From: Peronospora farinosa
Lineage: Eukaryota > Oomycota > Peronosporomycetes > Peronosporales > Peronosporaceae
DNA: 64,000 nucleotides
Assembly: GCA_947646735.1 (NCBI GenBank)
Contig: CANTFK010000990.1
Span: 186,001-250,000 of the forward strand
Direction of reading: 5' to 3'
Below, piece after piece: positions 34,816 through 46,457 of the stretch. Within the stretch, counting starts at the first letter, position 1, and every line of letters begins with the position of its first letter. The notes under the pieces were generated by a model, which was not told where the DNA came from, did no database searches, and saw only the letters and a program-made list of their open reading frames with translations. The translations under genes were made by a program, and so were the position numbers.

Positions 34816-35970
34816 CTAGCACGTGATCGCGCTCTTGGTTTTGCCTTCCACGTGCGCGGCGACGACCTCACGACCCACTGCACTGCTGCCATGCTCAATG
34901 GACTGCGCGAAGTGCGCCAGCTCCTCGGCGTGGAGCAGGTAGTCGACTCGCGTGGGTTCATACTTAGAACGCATCACGTTCATCAGCTCCGGAGAAGCGT
35001 GGTGGATTATGTTATCCAGAACAAGCGAGTCGGCACCACCACGCGCCTTGCTGACGGCGAACATATACAGGAAGTGCTCTGCCCAGGTGCGTCGTGCGTC
35101 CTTCTTGGCCATGAACAGCTTCATTGCCTGGCTTGCAGTGATTGACGTCTTAAACGTGCGCAGGAGCTGCTCCATTATGTACTCCAGTGTGGGTGTCTGC
35201 ATCCACCAGGTGTCAACCTGCTTGTGATAGTACCTCTCAGCCGTGCCGGCAAGAAAGTGCCCAAGCAGGTCGACCTTGACGTCTTCGGCCCATCCGAAAC
35301 CACACGACGCTTCCGCGAGGCTCACCGCGCGCAGAAACGTGCGCCATCAGTCGAAGAACCCGCTTCCGAGTCCGCGGTACAGCTCTGTACCATCGAACTT
35401 GCGTATGTTCAACTTACGCTGGCTTGCCGACGGCATCCCATATCCGTTGAGGCCCGGGCGCACATAAGCTTGCGGTGGAGCGGCTTGTTGCGGCGTCGGT
35501 GAGGCTGCATGCGCCCGCGGAGGTGGCGCATACGCTGGTGCGCACTGCTGCGATGCTGCGCGCGCGGGGTGGCTCGAGCGATGCGAATCTCGACGCGCTC
35601 AGATTGGTCGCGCGTTGGTACTCGCGTGGCGCCGGTGCCTTCTCCTCCGCGTCTCCGATCGCGTCAATCGTCATCGGTCGACCGCGCATGTTGGCGCCGA
35701 GTTTCGAGGCGAACAGGCCGCTCTCCACGGCCCTGAGCATGCGCTCCTCCTCGTCTCGCACTCTCTGCGACGTCTCGAGGCTCGCCAGTCTTTCGGTGAG
35801 TGCGGCGAGCGCGGCGAGGATCTTATCGTCTCGCTACCCGCTCTCGCGAGTGGGTCCATCGTTGACGACTGCGGGTGCGATGGGCGCACGCGCTGGCGAG
35901 CCGCGTCCAGGCGAAGCTCGCGGGACACCCCCTGGTGTCTTCGTAGTCGGTTCGGTGGCTCCGGCCATTG
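34816..35970 (-). pseudogene. Copia gag (broken)
   Basis: The gag body (35325-34816) has the UBN2-like pattern around '[13 protein letters not shown]' and 'LLRTFKTS'. An in-frame TAG at 34818-34816 sits inside the zinc knuckle, between the first and second Cys of C-X2-C-X4-H-X4-C. The N-terminal part (about 35970-35414) is spread over several frames. Confidence 0.7.
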
Positions 35971-35981
35971 GGCTCATAACC
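35969..35981 (-). other. Copia primer-binding site (half-tRNA type)
   Basis: The plus strand next to the 5' LTR reads gggctcataacc, identical to a tRNA-Met anticodon stem and loop. The minus-strand PBS would therefore pair with an internal tRNA-Met fragment rather than the tRNA 3' end, as described for Drosophila copia. Confidence 0.7.
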
Positions 35982-36210
35982 TGTAGGCAAGATGCGTGTT
36001 GCGAGAAGGAAGCGGTAGGTTAACACTAAGATTCTGTATCTCTTCTGTCTGCCTCCTAGCCACTCGTTCTCCAAAATGTCTGTGCTCCAACCGCCTCAAC
36101 GACAGATGGCTGCTGGCCAACATGTCTGCTACCATCTTGCACTGACTATCTCTGACCGGATTGACGGCTGGCGCTAATCGAACTCATAATCTTCAACATC
36201 AACTTCCAAC
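35982..36210 (-). repeat. Copia 5' LTR
   Basis: About 229 bases, beginning tgtagg and ending tccaac. It aligns with 30961-31207 except for a 17-base gap and scattered substitutions. Confidence 0.85.
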
Positions 36211-36650
36211 CTTAAAGCCCTCCGGATGAGGCCCTGTAGATGACGAGAAACTAGTACATCATCAGATGCGGACCTGCGATCGTGCAGTCCAGGTCCATCG
36301 GCTCCCGCAACTACTTCCACCACACGCGGATCATTCTTTTACAACAAGCCACCTGGCGGAGGGCGTATTAGCAAAGGGAAAAGAAAGCAGCGCGCTGATG
36401 TTTGGGAAGCGATACATAACATTGCTGAGTCAATGTCGCAGTCGAACGACTTCCTCGCGCAGTACCTACTAAGGTAGTAGCAATTAGAGGACAGCGAAGT
36501 GACGCGGCGTGCGAAGCGTAACGAGAATTTAGTTCCATCGTCGATTGGTGGTCGCCGATCATGAATATGAGTTGGAGATTCGAAGGTTGGACCTGGAGGA
36601 GCGCAAACTGGCCTTTCTGGAAGCAGCTATACAAAATAAAAACTAAACTG
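36211..36650 (+). pseudogene. Remnant ORF, possibly a Harbinger accessory (Myb/NAM-like) protein
   Basis: Plus-strand fragments read 'FFYNKPPGGGRISKGKRKQR', then 'ADVWEAIHNI'. After a frame break comes 'EYELEIRRLDLEERKLAFLE', ending at a TAA near 36647. A 'RP.G...AK' box followed by an 'LDLEERKL' coiled end is typical of the accessory protein of PIF/Harbinger transposons. The 5' part is lost or cut by the copia insertion. Low certainty. Confidence 0.35.
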
Positions 36651-36849
36651 GTGATGAATAATTTTACTGCCAGCAATAAATGATTACGCATCTCTTATTT
36701 CCTTACAATAATATAGGTGCCCCATGGGGGAAGCATAGTTGGGTCGCGGGGCACTCGTGCACCGTACCAGTTTTTACGCCCACTACGATCTTTTTAGCAC
36801 TGTAGCCACAAATCATGGTTTCTGGCATGTAAAAGGTTGTAAAGAATCA

Positions 36850-37747
36850 TACATGCGAACGTGACATCGCGAGCTTAAGCCGGGGTGGCGATCTGGGGGC
36901 TCAGTAGAATTCTAAACCTGTTTTTGAGGCGTCCAAAGGCGATTTCTAAAATCATCCTAGGAGTGAAGGTGAGCGACATTTCTTTTGTGTGTGATCTTCG
37001 CCGAATGGGAAAATTATACCACAGAATTAAACCTTGTTGACAAGTGACAGAAGTTGAAATGCGTTTTGTCCTCATGGTCAGTAGCGTTTGTGTATAGCGG
37101 TAGGAATCACTTGCTGATGGGGTAGCCGGAGTCTCCTATGTAACATGCTATTTAGAGTGTTAATAAAAAATTCTTTGGTGAAATCGTAATTGCAAGTTAC
37201 CAATCATATTTTTGTCGGCTGGGAAGACATGAACGCCCGCTGCTAGATCTCTGCCTATTCTGCTTTGGCGAAATAAACGCTGATCATGAATGGATCCCGG
37301 AAGTCCACCATATACCTAGAAAAGAGCTGCATTAAACCTTGGTATACTTGAACGGCTATAGGTGAATCATTAAAAGACGCACAACTCTAACTGTGTCCTT
37401 GAGCATCCACCACAGCTTAAAAAGAAATCGACGCCCGACCCTTTCGATTGATGTAGCTCTTCCATGAGTCATTAGGAAGTTTTCTGTTTGGAATATGGGT
37501 GCCATCAATCGCACCCACGATCCCTTAAATTCCCTGCTTTATTTAAAAATACTGGGTGATTTCTTGCCATGCAGCACCGTCCATCAAGCTGGGGTACGAG
37601 CACACCAGCAGGTCAGAGATATTATCGACTACTCTGGTAGTGTAATGTTGGCGGTTTCTTTAGCAATCTTGAAGATGTGGCTGATTGTGACGAAAGTGCT
37701 GCCATGGCCATGCAATCTCGAAAACGATTTTCACATGATTGCAATCG
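36850..37747 (-). pseudogene. PIF/Harbinger DDE transposase, decayed, split by gypsy element A
   Basis: Read on the minus strand, the order of DDE_Tnp_4 motifs is recognisable despite stops. It runs 'LHGHGSTFVTISHIFKIA', then 'GIVGAIDGTHIP', 'SYINRKGRASIS', 'YIGDSGYP', and finally an 'IAFGRLKNRFRIL' end. The first two catalytic Asp regions are visible. Its 5' part continues beyond the gypsy A insertion at 61008. Confidence 0.7.
37743..37747. repeat. Target-site duplication of gypsy A (left copy, aatcg)
   Basis: The same five bases recur at 61008-61012 directly after the right LTR of element A. Confidence 0.9.
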
Positions 37748-38072
37748 TGTAACGGGGTGTACCGTTACACAGTTAGATATAGTTAATTTCATATTACATT
37801 TATAGTTATATGCTACACCCGAGATAGCGGGTGTAGCCATTCGTATCTCTATTTGTAGGTAAGTGAAAATTAGTACCATTATCAGCCAATAGGAGAGCGA
37901 TCTGTAGTTGAGTGGTTCCCATGCGTTTGGTGACCACTCGTTCTTAGTATAAAACAAAAATGTAAAAGTCAGAGTTGAAATTTACCTCAGCACGCTAGTT
38001 ATTGTGTTCTCCTTTACGCTTCCTCGTAAGACCTACAGTGTGTGTAAGTAACGGAACTCTAGCCCTGTTACA
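37748..38072 (+). repeat. Gypsy A 5' LTR
   Basis: 325 bases beginning tgtaac and ending gttaca. It contains a 9-bp-arm inverted repeat (ctacacccg/cgggtgtag). Confidence 0.95.
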
Positions 38073-38104
38073 CCTGGTAGCACTTCGTAGTCCTTCCAAC
38101 GAAT

Positions 38105-39180
38105 ATGAGCACTCCGCCGATACAGTGCGCTAGCGGGGGGGGGGGAGTGTTGTCACACGATGACTTCGTACATCTGACCCCCTTCGAGTGGGAAGCTCTG
38201 CGTCGCCTGGCCGACTTGGCCGGCCTTACTACCGTAGTTGCCAGATGTCAACTTCACAAAACCAGCGATTGAGCGCGAGGCTCTTTGGGCCCTCGCCGCT
38301 GTAACTGGAAACGTCAAGTTTGCTGACGTTAAACCCCGTGACAACGGCGGGAGTTGAAGATTGCCGGCGTAATTCGGCGAGCTCGCGGTTGACGAAGTCT
38401 TGAATGGATACACGCTGGATCCGCTTAGGCATATCGTTGAGCATGGCTGTCCAAGCCCGCCAGCTAACGACGGAGTTCACGCGTACCCACTTCCTCATGT
38501 CTAAGCTGATTGGTAAGGCAAAAGAGTGGGCATTGGGAAAGCTTGTTGCCAATCCGGGATGTTTCCCGGAAAAGCAGGCCCTAAAGGACGACTTGCGCTT
38601 GGCACTTGAGCCTCCGCAAGACGATCACCACCATCGCTCCGCATTCCTTGCGTTGTGGCAGGGTAGTCTGTAAATGCTGGACTTCATCCAACTTGCGCGA
38701 ATTTTGGAATTGTGCATAGTCGCCGACCCTATCAACACGGTGAAAAAAGTCCATGTATTCGTGACCGGGATAAATGATGGGCATCGGCGTTTTTACTTAC
38801 GCGGCAGCCTCCCGCTTCTCTTGTCGAGGCGTTCAGCATTGCGCTGCGTGAAGACCTCAGTGTCTTGGATTCGCAAGTGGATCACTCGCTTCCCCAACGC
38901 GCTCCTTAGAAGCCTGAGCCAATGGAACTCGATGCAATCGAGCACGCCCCAAGTCATAAGCGTGCTTCAGTCACAGTTCTCAGAAGCCTGCAACAGCGAA
39001 GAACCTGGTCTGCTTCCGCTGTCGTTATCCTGGTCATCGCGCAGCCGTCTGCCGCGCGCCTGCACCAGGGCTCGCTGTCGCCGATTCTGACGTCTCCGTC
39101 TCCCTCGCCGGGCAGCAAAAAAAAGGCGAGAATCAGTAGGCGCGGGGCAGACGGTGATGACGGAAGAACGTGCATAAGGT
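38105..39180 (+). pseudogene. Gypsy A gag, decayed, with internal inversion
   Basis: The start 'MSTPPIQCA' and 'TPFEWEALRRLADLAG' align with the gag of element C. The segment 38240-38465 reads correctly only on the minus strand ('QDFVNRELAEL', 'SSYSGEG', 'LNRWFCEVDI'). After it, plus-strand gag resumes with '[14 protein letters not shown]'. The zinc-knuckle end is degraded. Confidence 0.8.
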
Positions 39181-39219
39181 GGTGACACGTTCTTATAGCC
39201 CGCTGCATTATGCACAGCT

Positions 39220-42200
39220 ATGCCACCACGTCCAGCAATGATCCGCGTTTGTTTGTGCTCAGTGTTCACGTTGATGGTGCGTCGCGTCCACTTCGCGCTT
39301 TCTGGACTCCGGCGCGACGAACAAGTTTGTACGCACCGACAGTCTGTCGATCCTACCCTCACGGTTGCGTTTACCGTGAGTCCTTGGGGAGATGGTCGTT
39401 TAGTATGCAGACGGCAAGCCTCGCACGCACCGGAAACGCTCGGTGGTGTTCCCTAACCGGTTCGATACTTTTACCAGAAGTGATGAATTTCAAGTTGACT
39501 TAAGTGGATCCTTTGACTGTATTTTTGGGATGACATGGCTTGCGCGTTATCGACTCGACATTGATTGGCTGAACCGCACTGTCAGCCACGTGCCATCGAT
39601 CTTAAAGCGGTACTCGCAGTCCTTAATGGCCCTGCAAGTATGTCGCAGCATGTTGCCGTCGTGGATCCCGATCCCACGACTCATCATACCCTCAAAGTGT
39701 GCGATGGCCCCTCGCGCGTGGTGTGCAACTCCGCAATATTCTCCCCCTCAGTCGAACAGTGATTCCTGAGTCAAGAATGTAACCCGCAGCAGTGGCTTCG
39801 GGTGTCGCACGGTCGAGCAGCGTCTCCCGCGCATGCGGATTCTTCCAAAACCGTAGCGAAGCAGGGGCTTCCGGTACGTCACGAGCGTGCAGTGGCACCC
39901 GTGTCCGTCCACGTTAAGGACACCACGCCGAGGCAGGGGCCTCCGGCGAGTTACGTGGAAGTAGTGGCTTCCGTACGTCCGGTTGAGTATCCGGTTCGTG
40001 TTTCTGTATCGCGCCGACGCAGACGGCCTCCTGCGCGTTCCCAATCCGCTGTGCCGTCGAGCCCTCTCACGCCGGCTCTGCTTCTTGACACCATAAATGT
40101 CGCTAACATGATCCATCCAGACATCCGTTGCAAGTCGCGAGTCCGCCTCGCGACGCGTCTGGAATTAAGCAGCTCCCAGAACTTTCTTGGGAAAAGATGC
40201 TGCGTAACTTGAAGGGGGGAGAGATCGAACAACTATGTGTAGTCGTTCAAGATCCGGAACTCCAAAATCATGAGCGTCGGAAAAATTGGGACCGAATTCC
40301 GCTCGCGAAAAGCGGTTTGAGGCTCAATCGTGGGAAGAACTCGATGCGTCGAAGAACCCTATTCTTTCTCTCGCGCGCGAATTCTCTGATGTCTTTCGTG
40401 AAACCATTCCTGCAGTTCTTCCCGCTGACAGAGGTAGATAGATCTCGTCCCTAGGTCGAAGTATTGTGTGGCCGTTACCACGTGAACAGGTTGAAGCACT
40501 TGACGCCTTTTTCGAAGGGCGTCGTCAGGCTGGCCACGTGCGCGAGAGCACATCACCACTTTCGAGTCCCACCTTCTGTGTCAAGATAGCTACAGGTGGA
40601 TAGCGTATTGTTAACGCTTTTAGCAAAACAAACGATGCGACAATTCCAACGCATACACCACTTCCACTGAAAGACATGGTTTTGGATAACATGTCTGGAA
40701 ACACGAATATCTCGTCTTAAGATCTGACGGACGGCTTTTAGCAAATCCTGATGTTTCCTGAGGATGTTCCGCTAACCGCCGTCAGCACGACTAGCGGTAT
40801 GTTGTGGGAGTGACTTGTGATGCCGCAAGGGCTATAAAGTGCCCCTTCTCCTTCTAAATGTAAGGTGTGTCACGTTCTTCGCCCATTTCGCGATTTTGCG
40901 TTGAGCTACTTCAACGATATCTTCGTCCACAGTCGCGCCACTGAGGGCGCGACAGATCTGGATGTGCATCTATGCCACCTACGTAAAGTGTTTGGAGCGA
41001 TGCGCGAGAATAAACTCTACGCGAACTTAAAGAAATGCATCTTTTGTGCCCGTGTTGAGCACCTATGTTAGCGCAAAGGGTGTTCGCGCTGATTCGAAAA
41101 AAGTTTTAGCGATTTGTTTTTGACCAGTCCCAAAGAGCCAGAAGCATCTCCGTCAATGATTGTTATTGGACAACTACCTTTATTAATACGCAAAGGAATT
41201 CGCGCCCGTGGTTTATCCGCTTTTACAATTACTGAAGAAGGACGCCATATGGGTATGGCGCCAGAAGCACCAGTCTGCATTTGACGAGATTAAGACGAGA
41301 TTCTCGACAGCGCCAATATTAGCACTGCCTAATCATGACTCCCCGTTTCATGTTGTCTGCGATGCGAGTGACTTCGCTATAGGATGTGCTTTAATGCAGC
41401 ATGATGAAATTGGCAACGAACGTGTGGTGAGTTACCAATCTCGGCAGTTAAAACCTGCCGAGCGCAATACCCAGTTCACGAAAAGGAGCTGCTAGCGATG
41501 CGTTACGCACTCGTGAAATTTCGCGTTTATTTGCTCAGAGAGTAGACATTCATCATCTACACCGATCATGTGTCCTTACGGACCGCGACTAAGAGCCCGC
41601 ATCTCAGCCAGCGCATGGCGCGCTGTTGTCATTTTTCGCTGAGTACAACTTTGTGGTACATTACAAGCCTAGAACAACAAACATCATCGAAGATGCTTTA
41701 TCGCGGAGACCCGACTACGATTCCCGCGACAATACACCGACTGTGGCCACGACGTACGCCGATGACGACGACTGCATCGCGTGTGCAACACTTGGAACTA
41801 ATACCACGGCTGTGTCCGCGGTCAACCCGTTGCGTGACGACATCGCAGAGGCGTATTCACGTGATGAGCTTTACTCACCGATCGCCCGCTACTGTAGAGA
41901 CCCCTCAGACAAAGCATTGCGCTCGCTCTCATCTCTCACTCTTGCCCACATTGAGCGGTACTCCTTCGATGGAAAGTTGCTCATGTATCAAATTAATCAG
42001 TTTGATATTTTCGTATCGTCGCCCCACTCGACGACAAATTTAGTGCCCGTTTTCCCCACGAGCACCACGATAGCGCCAAACAAGCGGCCATCTGGGTCGC
42101 GAGAAGACGTATCCCGCGCTGTATCAGAACTTCTATTGACCCCACATGTGTAAATGGGTACGGTAAGTAGATTCGATCCTGTGAGGTGTGCCATCGTGTG

Positions 42201-44080
42201 AAGCCGACGCCGTCGGCACAGTTCCCTCTTTGCCCTCTACTGATAGCCCGGATCTTTGGAACACCGTAAGCATGGATTTCGTTTTTGGATTGCCAGCCGA
42301 TGGGTAGGGGCGCACAGGCATATGCTTTATTGCAAACAGGTTTAGTAAAATGGCGCATCTCTCACCTGTTGTTGCTTCCATCACGGCCGAAATACCGCGG
42401 CTCTCTTCGTAGACATGTTCTTCAAACATCATGTCATGCCCGTCACGATTGTCTCCATCGGGATTCTCGATTTACGGCCACGTTTTGGTCTCGCTTGTTC
42501 GAGTATCATGGCACTCGTCTGATGATGTCTAACCTGAAACGGATGGACAGACTGAGCGAGTCAATCGCGGGTTGGAAAACTTTCTGCGCAGTTACGCCAC
42601 TTCTTTTAAGTCATGGATCGAGTTCCTCCCCACGACTGAGCTCGCGATGTACAATTCTAATCACGCTTCGACTTGTTTTAACTCCCTTTTTCGTGAATAA
42701 CGCCCGCCGTCCGCGCATCCCGGCTCTTCTTAGTTTGGCCGATCCTTCTAGTCTTGTTGAGGAGGGGGGGGGGGCAACGAATGTCTCGGCTCCACTGACG
42801 TCCTCGAGAAAGACAAAACCCGACTCGCTACATGCGGTACAAGCGCGTTTCAAGTCACATACCATCTCTCCTCCGGCTAGCGCAGCTCAGTCTCCATCGG
42901 GAGTCCGTCTGTCGGACTTCATCTTGATCGGCAACTTTGTGATACATCGTCAATCTGTCGCGAGATTTGTGCGCGACGCCATTGCCGCTGCGGTCGATAA
43001 GCAGAAGGCGTCCGCAGACAAGCGCGGACGCAAGAACCTTGAGAAGTTTAAAGTTAATGATTTGGTACTTTCGACGACAAGCATAACCGACGCATCAGTG
43101 ACGAATCTCGGCACACCGAAACTAGCACCACGGTATATTAGTCCATTCAAGGTAATTAATGTGAACGGGGATGCCTATGAGCTGGACATCTCTTCGTCGA
43201 TGCGTCTACACCCTACTTTTTACGTCGGTCGTCTCTAGCGTTACTGGCCGGCGGTCCTCCCGTCGTCGACTGATCCGATGCAGGTGCATAACGCGGTCCC
43301 CGATAACGCGAAGGTCTTGGTGGATCGGGCTGGAGCAGCTCGCGTAACTTCGCGTTGTCCCGTCGAAGAGCAGCATTCGACTGCTCCAAGCGCTCGAGTC
43401 GCTGAGCGAACCCAGAAATCGCAGAAATAGCCTCCTCCGCGATTCTCTCTGCAACCTTAGCTAGCTCCCGTGCTTGACTTGCATTATGGTCTACGAACGT
43501 CACCCGCCAACCAACATCCTGGAGCTGCGCCACGACCGAGGGAGTCGGCACCGGTCGTTCAGACTCCGGTGCCTCACACTGCATTTCAGCGCGACGGTCC
43601 ACCACCGCTGATTGACAGCTGGAAATAAATGTTGGCTCGTGGAAATAATCTTAAAACATCGTGACTGTTCATGGCACCGCCCGCGCTCAGACAAACTTCG
43701 TTCCGGAAATGCGATATTATCGCGTTCACTGGATCGGTTGTCCCCCGAATAGCAATACGTGGGAACCTCGCGCAACGCTTCTCGCGGATATTCCGGATAT
43801 CGTGAGCGACTACGACCGGGAGGTGAGCGGGATCGCGAGCCCCGAGCAGCTCGCGATATTAAAGGACTCGCTGATCGGAAACGCCGCGCAGGTCGCGATG
43901 TTGGAACACCCGTTGTTCGAGAACGAATTCTTGGGGTCAGTGCAGAGTTTTGACGCACACCCACGTCCATTCGAGTCCCCCATGCGCTCGTATATGTTTA
44001 TCACGCACTCGCTAATACCTCCCAATCCACGTGCCCTCCTTTTCGGAATTGGAGAATCGTCAATAATGGTAATCCACTGA
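39220..44080 (+). pseudogene. Gypsy A pol, decayed
   Basis: Fragments occur in pol order. They are the protease (LDSGATNKF near 39300), RT pieces at 40420-41060, RNase H at 41208-41495 ('[17 protein letters not shown]') with '[10 protein letters not shown]' near 41640, integrase pieces at 42000-42700, the integrase C-terminus at 42850-43238 ending 'HPTFYVGRL', and a chromodomain at 43700-43810 ('YRVHWIG..P....TWEPR'). At least eight frame changes are needed. Confidence 0.8.
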
Positions 44081-44184
44081 GCGCAGTTTGGCCGCGCTAC
44101 ACAATGGCGCTCACAATGATGACAACGTTCTTGCCATTGTACAAAGTAATAAGGACGGTCCGCGGCCCAAGACGACTCACACAC
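43213..44184 (-). pseudogene. Gypsy A antisense ORF, C-terminal part
   Basis: On the minus strand, directly left of the element B insertion, the reading 'CESSWAADRPYYFVQWQERC' with a CxxC (C-H-H-C) matches the antisense protein of element C. An Arg/Ser-rich part follows opposite the chromodomain (frame of 43970-43500), then a coiled coil (43605-43213, 'RLERLEQSNAALRRDNAKL'). It stops exactly opposite the sense 'YVGRL'. The N-terminal part is at 60201-60581. Confidence 0.7.
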
Positions 44185-44644
44185 TGTAATAGGGCACCCT
44201 CCGACTATACTGATTACAGTATAGTCTACTTTCACTGATTACAGTGGAAGCAGGTGCCTCAATTACCTCTCTTACACAAGAGGCAGAGGAAGCTTTACTT
44301 CTAAAAAAACGCTTAGAAGTAGAGGAAAAGAAAACTGTATTTAATATAGTTAACTATCTTAATAAAACTAATCTGTTATAACCTATGTTAACTATATTAA
44401 ACTACAACTATGTAGGTTGACAACTTGCCCTCCACTCATTGCGCGCGTCCATCGGTCATTGGTCAGCGCGTTGGTTGATATGATGGCCCATATCAACCAA
44501 TGAGAGGGCATCTCCAACTTCAAAGAGATTTAGGGACTATATTATAGGGAAAGATAATATTGTCAAATATTATTAGTTATGATTTATTTTTTATTGTCAC
44601 TTCATATAAGTGTCAATATTATGTAACGGGCTCACCCCGTTACA
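44185..44644 (-). repeat. Gypsy B 3' LTR
   Basis: About 460 bases, roughly 95% identical by eye to 59743-60200. It is a chain of inverted repeats, such as gactatactg/cagtatagtc around an atta loop and gttgatatg/catatcaac. Confidence 0.95.
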
Positions 44645-44690
44645 TCACCCCCCCTCAACCAACAGTCACATTAGTGACTGTTTAGTGACT

Positions 44691-46457
44691 ATGGGAAAGG
44701 AGAACTTGTTGAATTTTCTTTCATTCAACAATTACGCTATGACAAAGTCAATGCGCGTCGCTGCTAAGGCAGCCGAGAGCTCGGCTGCACGCCTGTGTGC
44801 AGCCGCTACTGAGGCTTCACAGCCTCAGCCAGCAGACACTAATGTGTCTGCTGGATCTCAACATCAGCCTGCAACGCCTGTTGCAGGTATACGTAGCGCT
44901 TCGCCACGTGAAGATGTTGACCCAGAGTTAGTTGTTGACTACTCTGGTGAGTCGGATGACGCATCCGACTCAAAGCCATCTGCGCCACTTCCGGGCTCGC
45001 CCCAGGTGATTCGTCGTCTTCGAATCTTACAAAGAGGGGCCGTGCTACATTGAGTGAATCAATGTACCGTGAAATGTTCGGGTCGTCTGATGAATCAGAC
45101 GACTCGCCAAACGAGTCGAAGGATAGTGACTCGGGTGGGGACCGTAAGGATGATGTCAGTGCTTCTACTGACATCAATAATATTAGTGTCAATACTTCTG
45201 TTGACACTAATGCTCGTGGTGTCGGCACTTCTGTTGAAACCACACAGGAGGCTTTAAACCGGAATGTATTGCGTCTTGCTCCTGGTCGCAAGCCATGGAT
45301 GCTACCTAAGCATCTGCTTGATCGTTGCTCTGGAAAGACCAACGAACGGTTCCCCACTACCGTTGTTTGATGCGTCAAAGCTTCACGGCCTTGACGCCAG
45401 TGCGAAGAACTTTCGCACTGAGAACGATTATTACATCGATGTGTTCCTTAAACATCGATGGTATGGACTACACAAGAAGCGTGAGGCTGACGCGTTCCTC
45501 CAATCTTGGAACGCGTTTATCACCAACGTTTTAAACGTTGGGAAAGAGGCTTGGTTTCAAAGACTTTATGCTAGCCGCAATAAGTTTGAGAAACGAAGTA
45601 CTTACGGTGCATGCTATCGTTTGCACCGGTTATCTAGAGAGGCAGGCCTGCTATGCCTCTCTTGGGGCGACCCATGCCCGGGGTGCCTGAGCACCTCGTC
45701 AAGAGCGCCTAAGGAGGCGTACCTCCTTACTGAGCCCTGGTGGAGGGCTCGCATCTCTTCTGAAATGCGTGAAGGGATTGCTACTTTGCAATCCCTTTAC
45801 GAGCGCGCTGGGCGCTCGTATTCCGATGATCCTTCACCATCGGATGCCCCTTGTCGTACTGTTCGACAAGGCCGGGAACGTCGGCCATCAGTTGGGCCCG
45901 AGGTTCCCAGTTATCCGCCGAAGGCGGATAGCCACGCCACCGGACGAGATAACTCGTCCGACGTCCCTTCACCTCGTGGTGATTTAGTAAGCGTTCCACG
46001 AGGAAGCGCTTCCCACCATAGGAGTCCACCAGCGGATGCGGTGGTGGAGGAAAAACCCTGTCCGATTCTTTCATCGGACTTGGCTGCTGAGTTAGACGGG
46101 TTTGCCCGTGTAACTCGTGAGCTCCGTTGTGATGTTGATCACGAACGGGATAAGCGTCGCCGCTTAGAGGACATTGTGCGACAGCTTGGGTTTGACCATG
46201 AGAGGTCTCGGGCAAACAATGCTGTCGCACTATTGGAGAATGAACGGCGACTTCATTCTCTGAGTAACGAGCTGGCGACAGCTCGTCAGGAGATCGTCCA
46301 ATATCATGGGAAGATCTCATCTCTACACGACCAGATATCGAATCTGGTTCGTGACAACAAGAATCTGAAGGGGATTCTTGAGAGTAATGGCTATCTTCGT
46401 CGTTCGAAGAAGCCGCGTACTGAACGTACGGACGAAGACGTCCCACGTAAAACGTAG
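44691..46457 (+). CDS. Gypsy B antisense ORF (overprinted on the pol 3' end)
   Basis: Starts at ATG 44691 ('MGKENLLNFLSF') just inside the 3' LTR and polypurine tract and runs against pol. Two small frame changes (about 45040-45060 and about 45330) divide it; the main part is 45264-46457. Recognisable blocks are an acidic Ser-rich N-terminus and 'AFLQSWNAFI', then 'LLCLSWGDPCPGC' with CxxC. A Ser/Arg/Pro-rich section and a coiled coil ('LENERRLHSLSNELATARQE') follow. The last 680 bases lie opposite the pol chromodomain and linker. The layout matches the antisense ORFs of elements A and C. Function unknown; a regulatory or structural retroelement protein is possible. Confidence 0.65.

Larger units (their letters stand above)
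30961..36210 (-). mobile_element. Ty1/copia LTR retrotransposon, decayed
   Basis: Two LTRs (30961-31207 and 35982-36210) flank minus-strand gag, protease, integrase, reverse transcriptase and RNase H in copia order. Several frameshifts and at least one stop codon interrupt the frame, so the copy is not autonomous. No clear target duplication was found (flanks caaag and cttaa). The LTRs differ by a 17-base indel and several substitutions, consistent with an old insertion. Confidence 0.9.

Noticed and set aside
35969..35981. tRNA-like sequence with a CAT anticodon
   Set aside because: Only the anticodon arm is present. There are no D-arm, T-arm or acceptor stem, and its place beside the LTR makes it a primer-binding site.
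37495..37752. Plus-strand frame 'MGAINRTHDP' as a transposase start
   Set aside because: The conserved GAIDGTHIP reading is on the minus strand, in order with the other Harbinger motifs. The plus-strand resemblance comes from local palindromy.
44200..44640. Inverted repeats in the gypsy B LTR as transcription terminators
   Set aside because: The same kind of hairpin occurs throughout the coding parts of the element, so these cannot be singled out as terminators.
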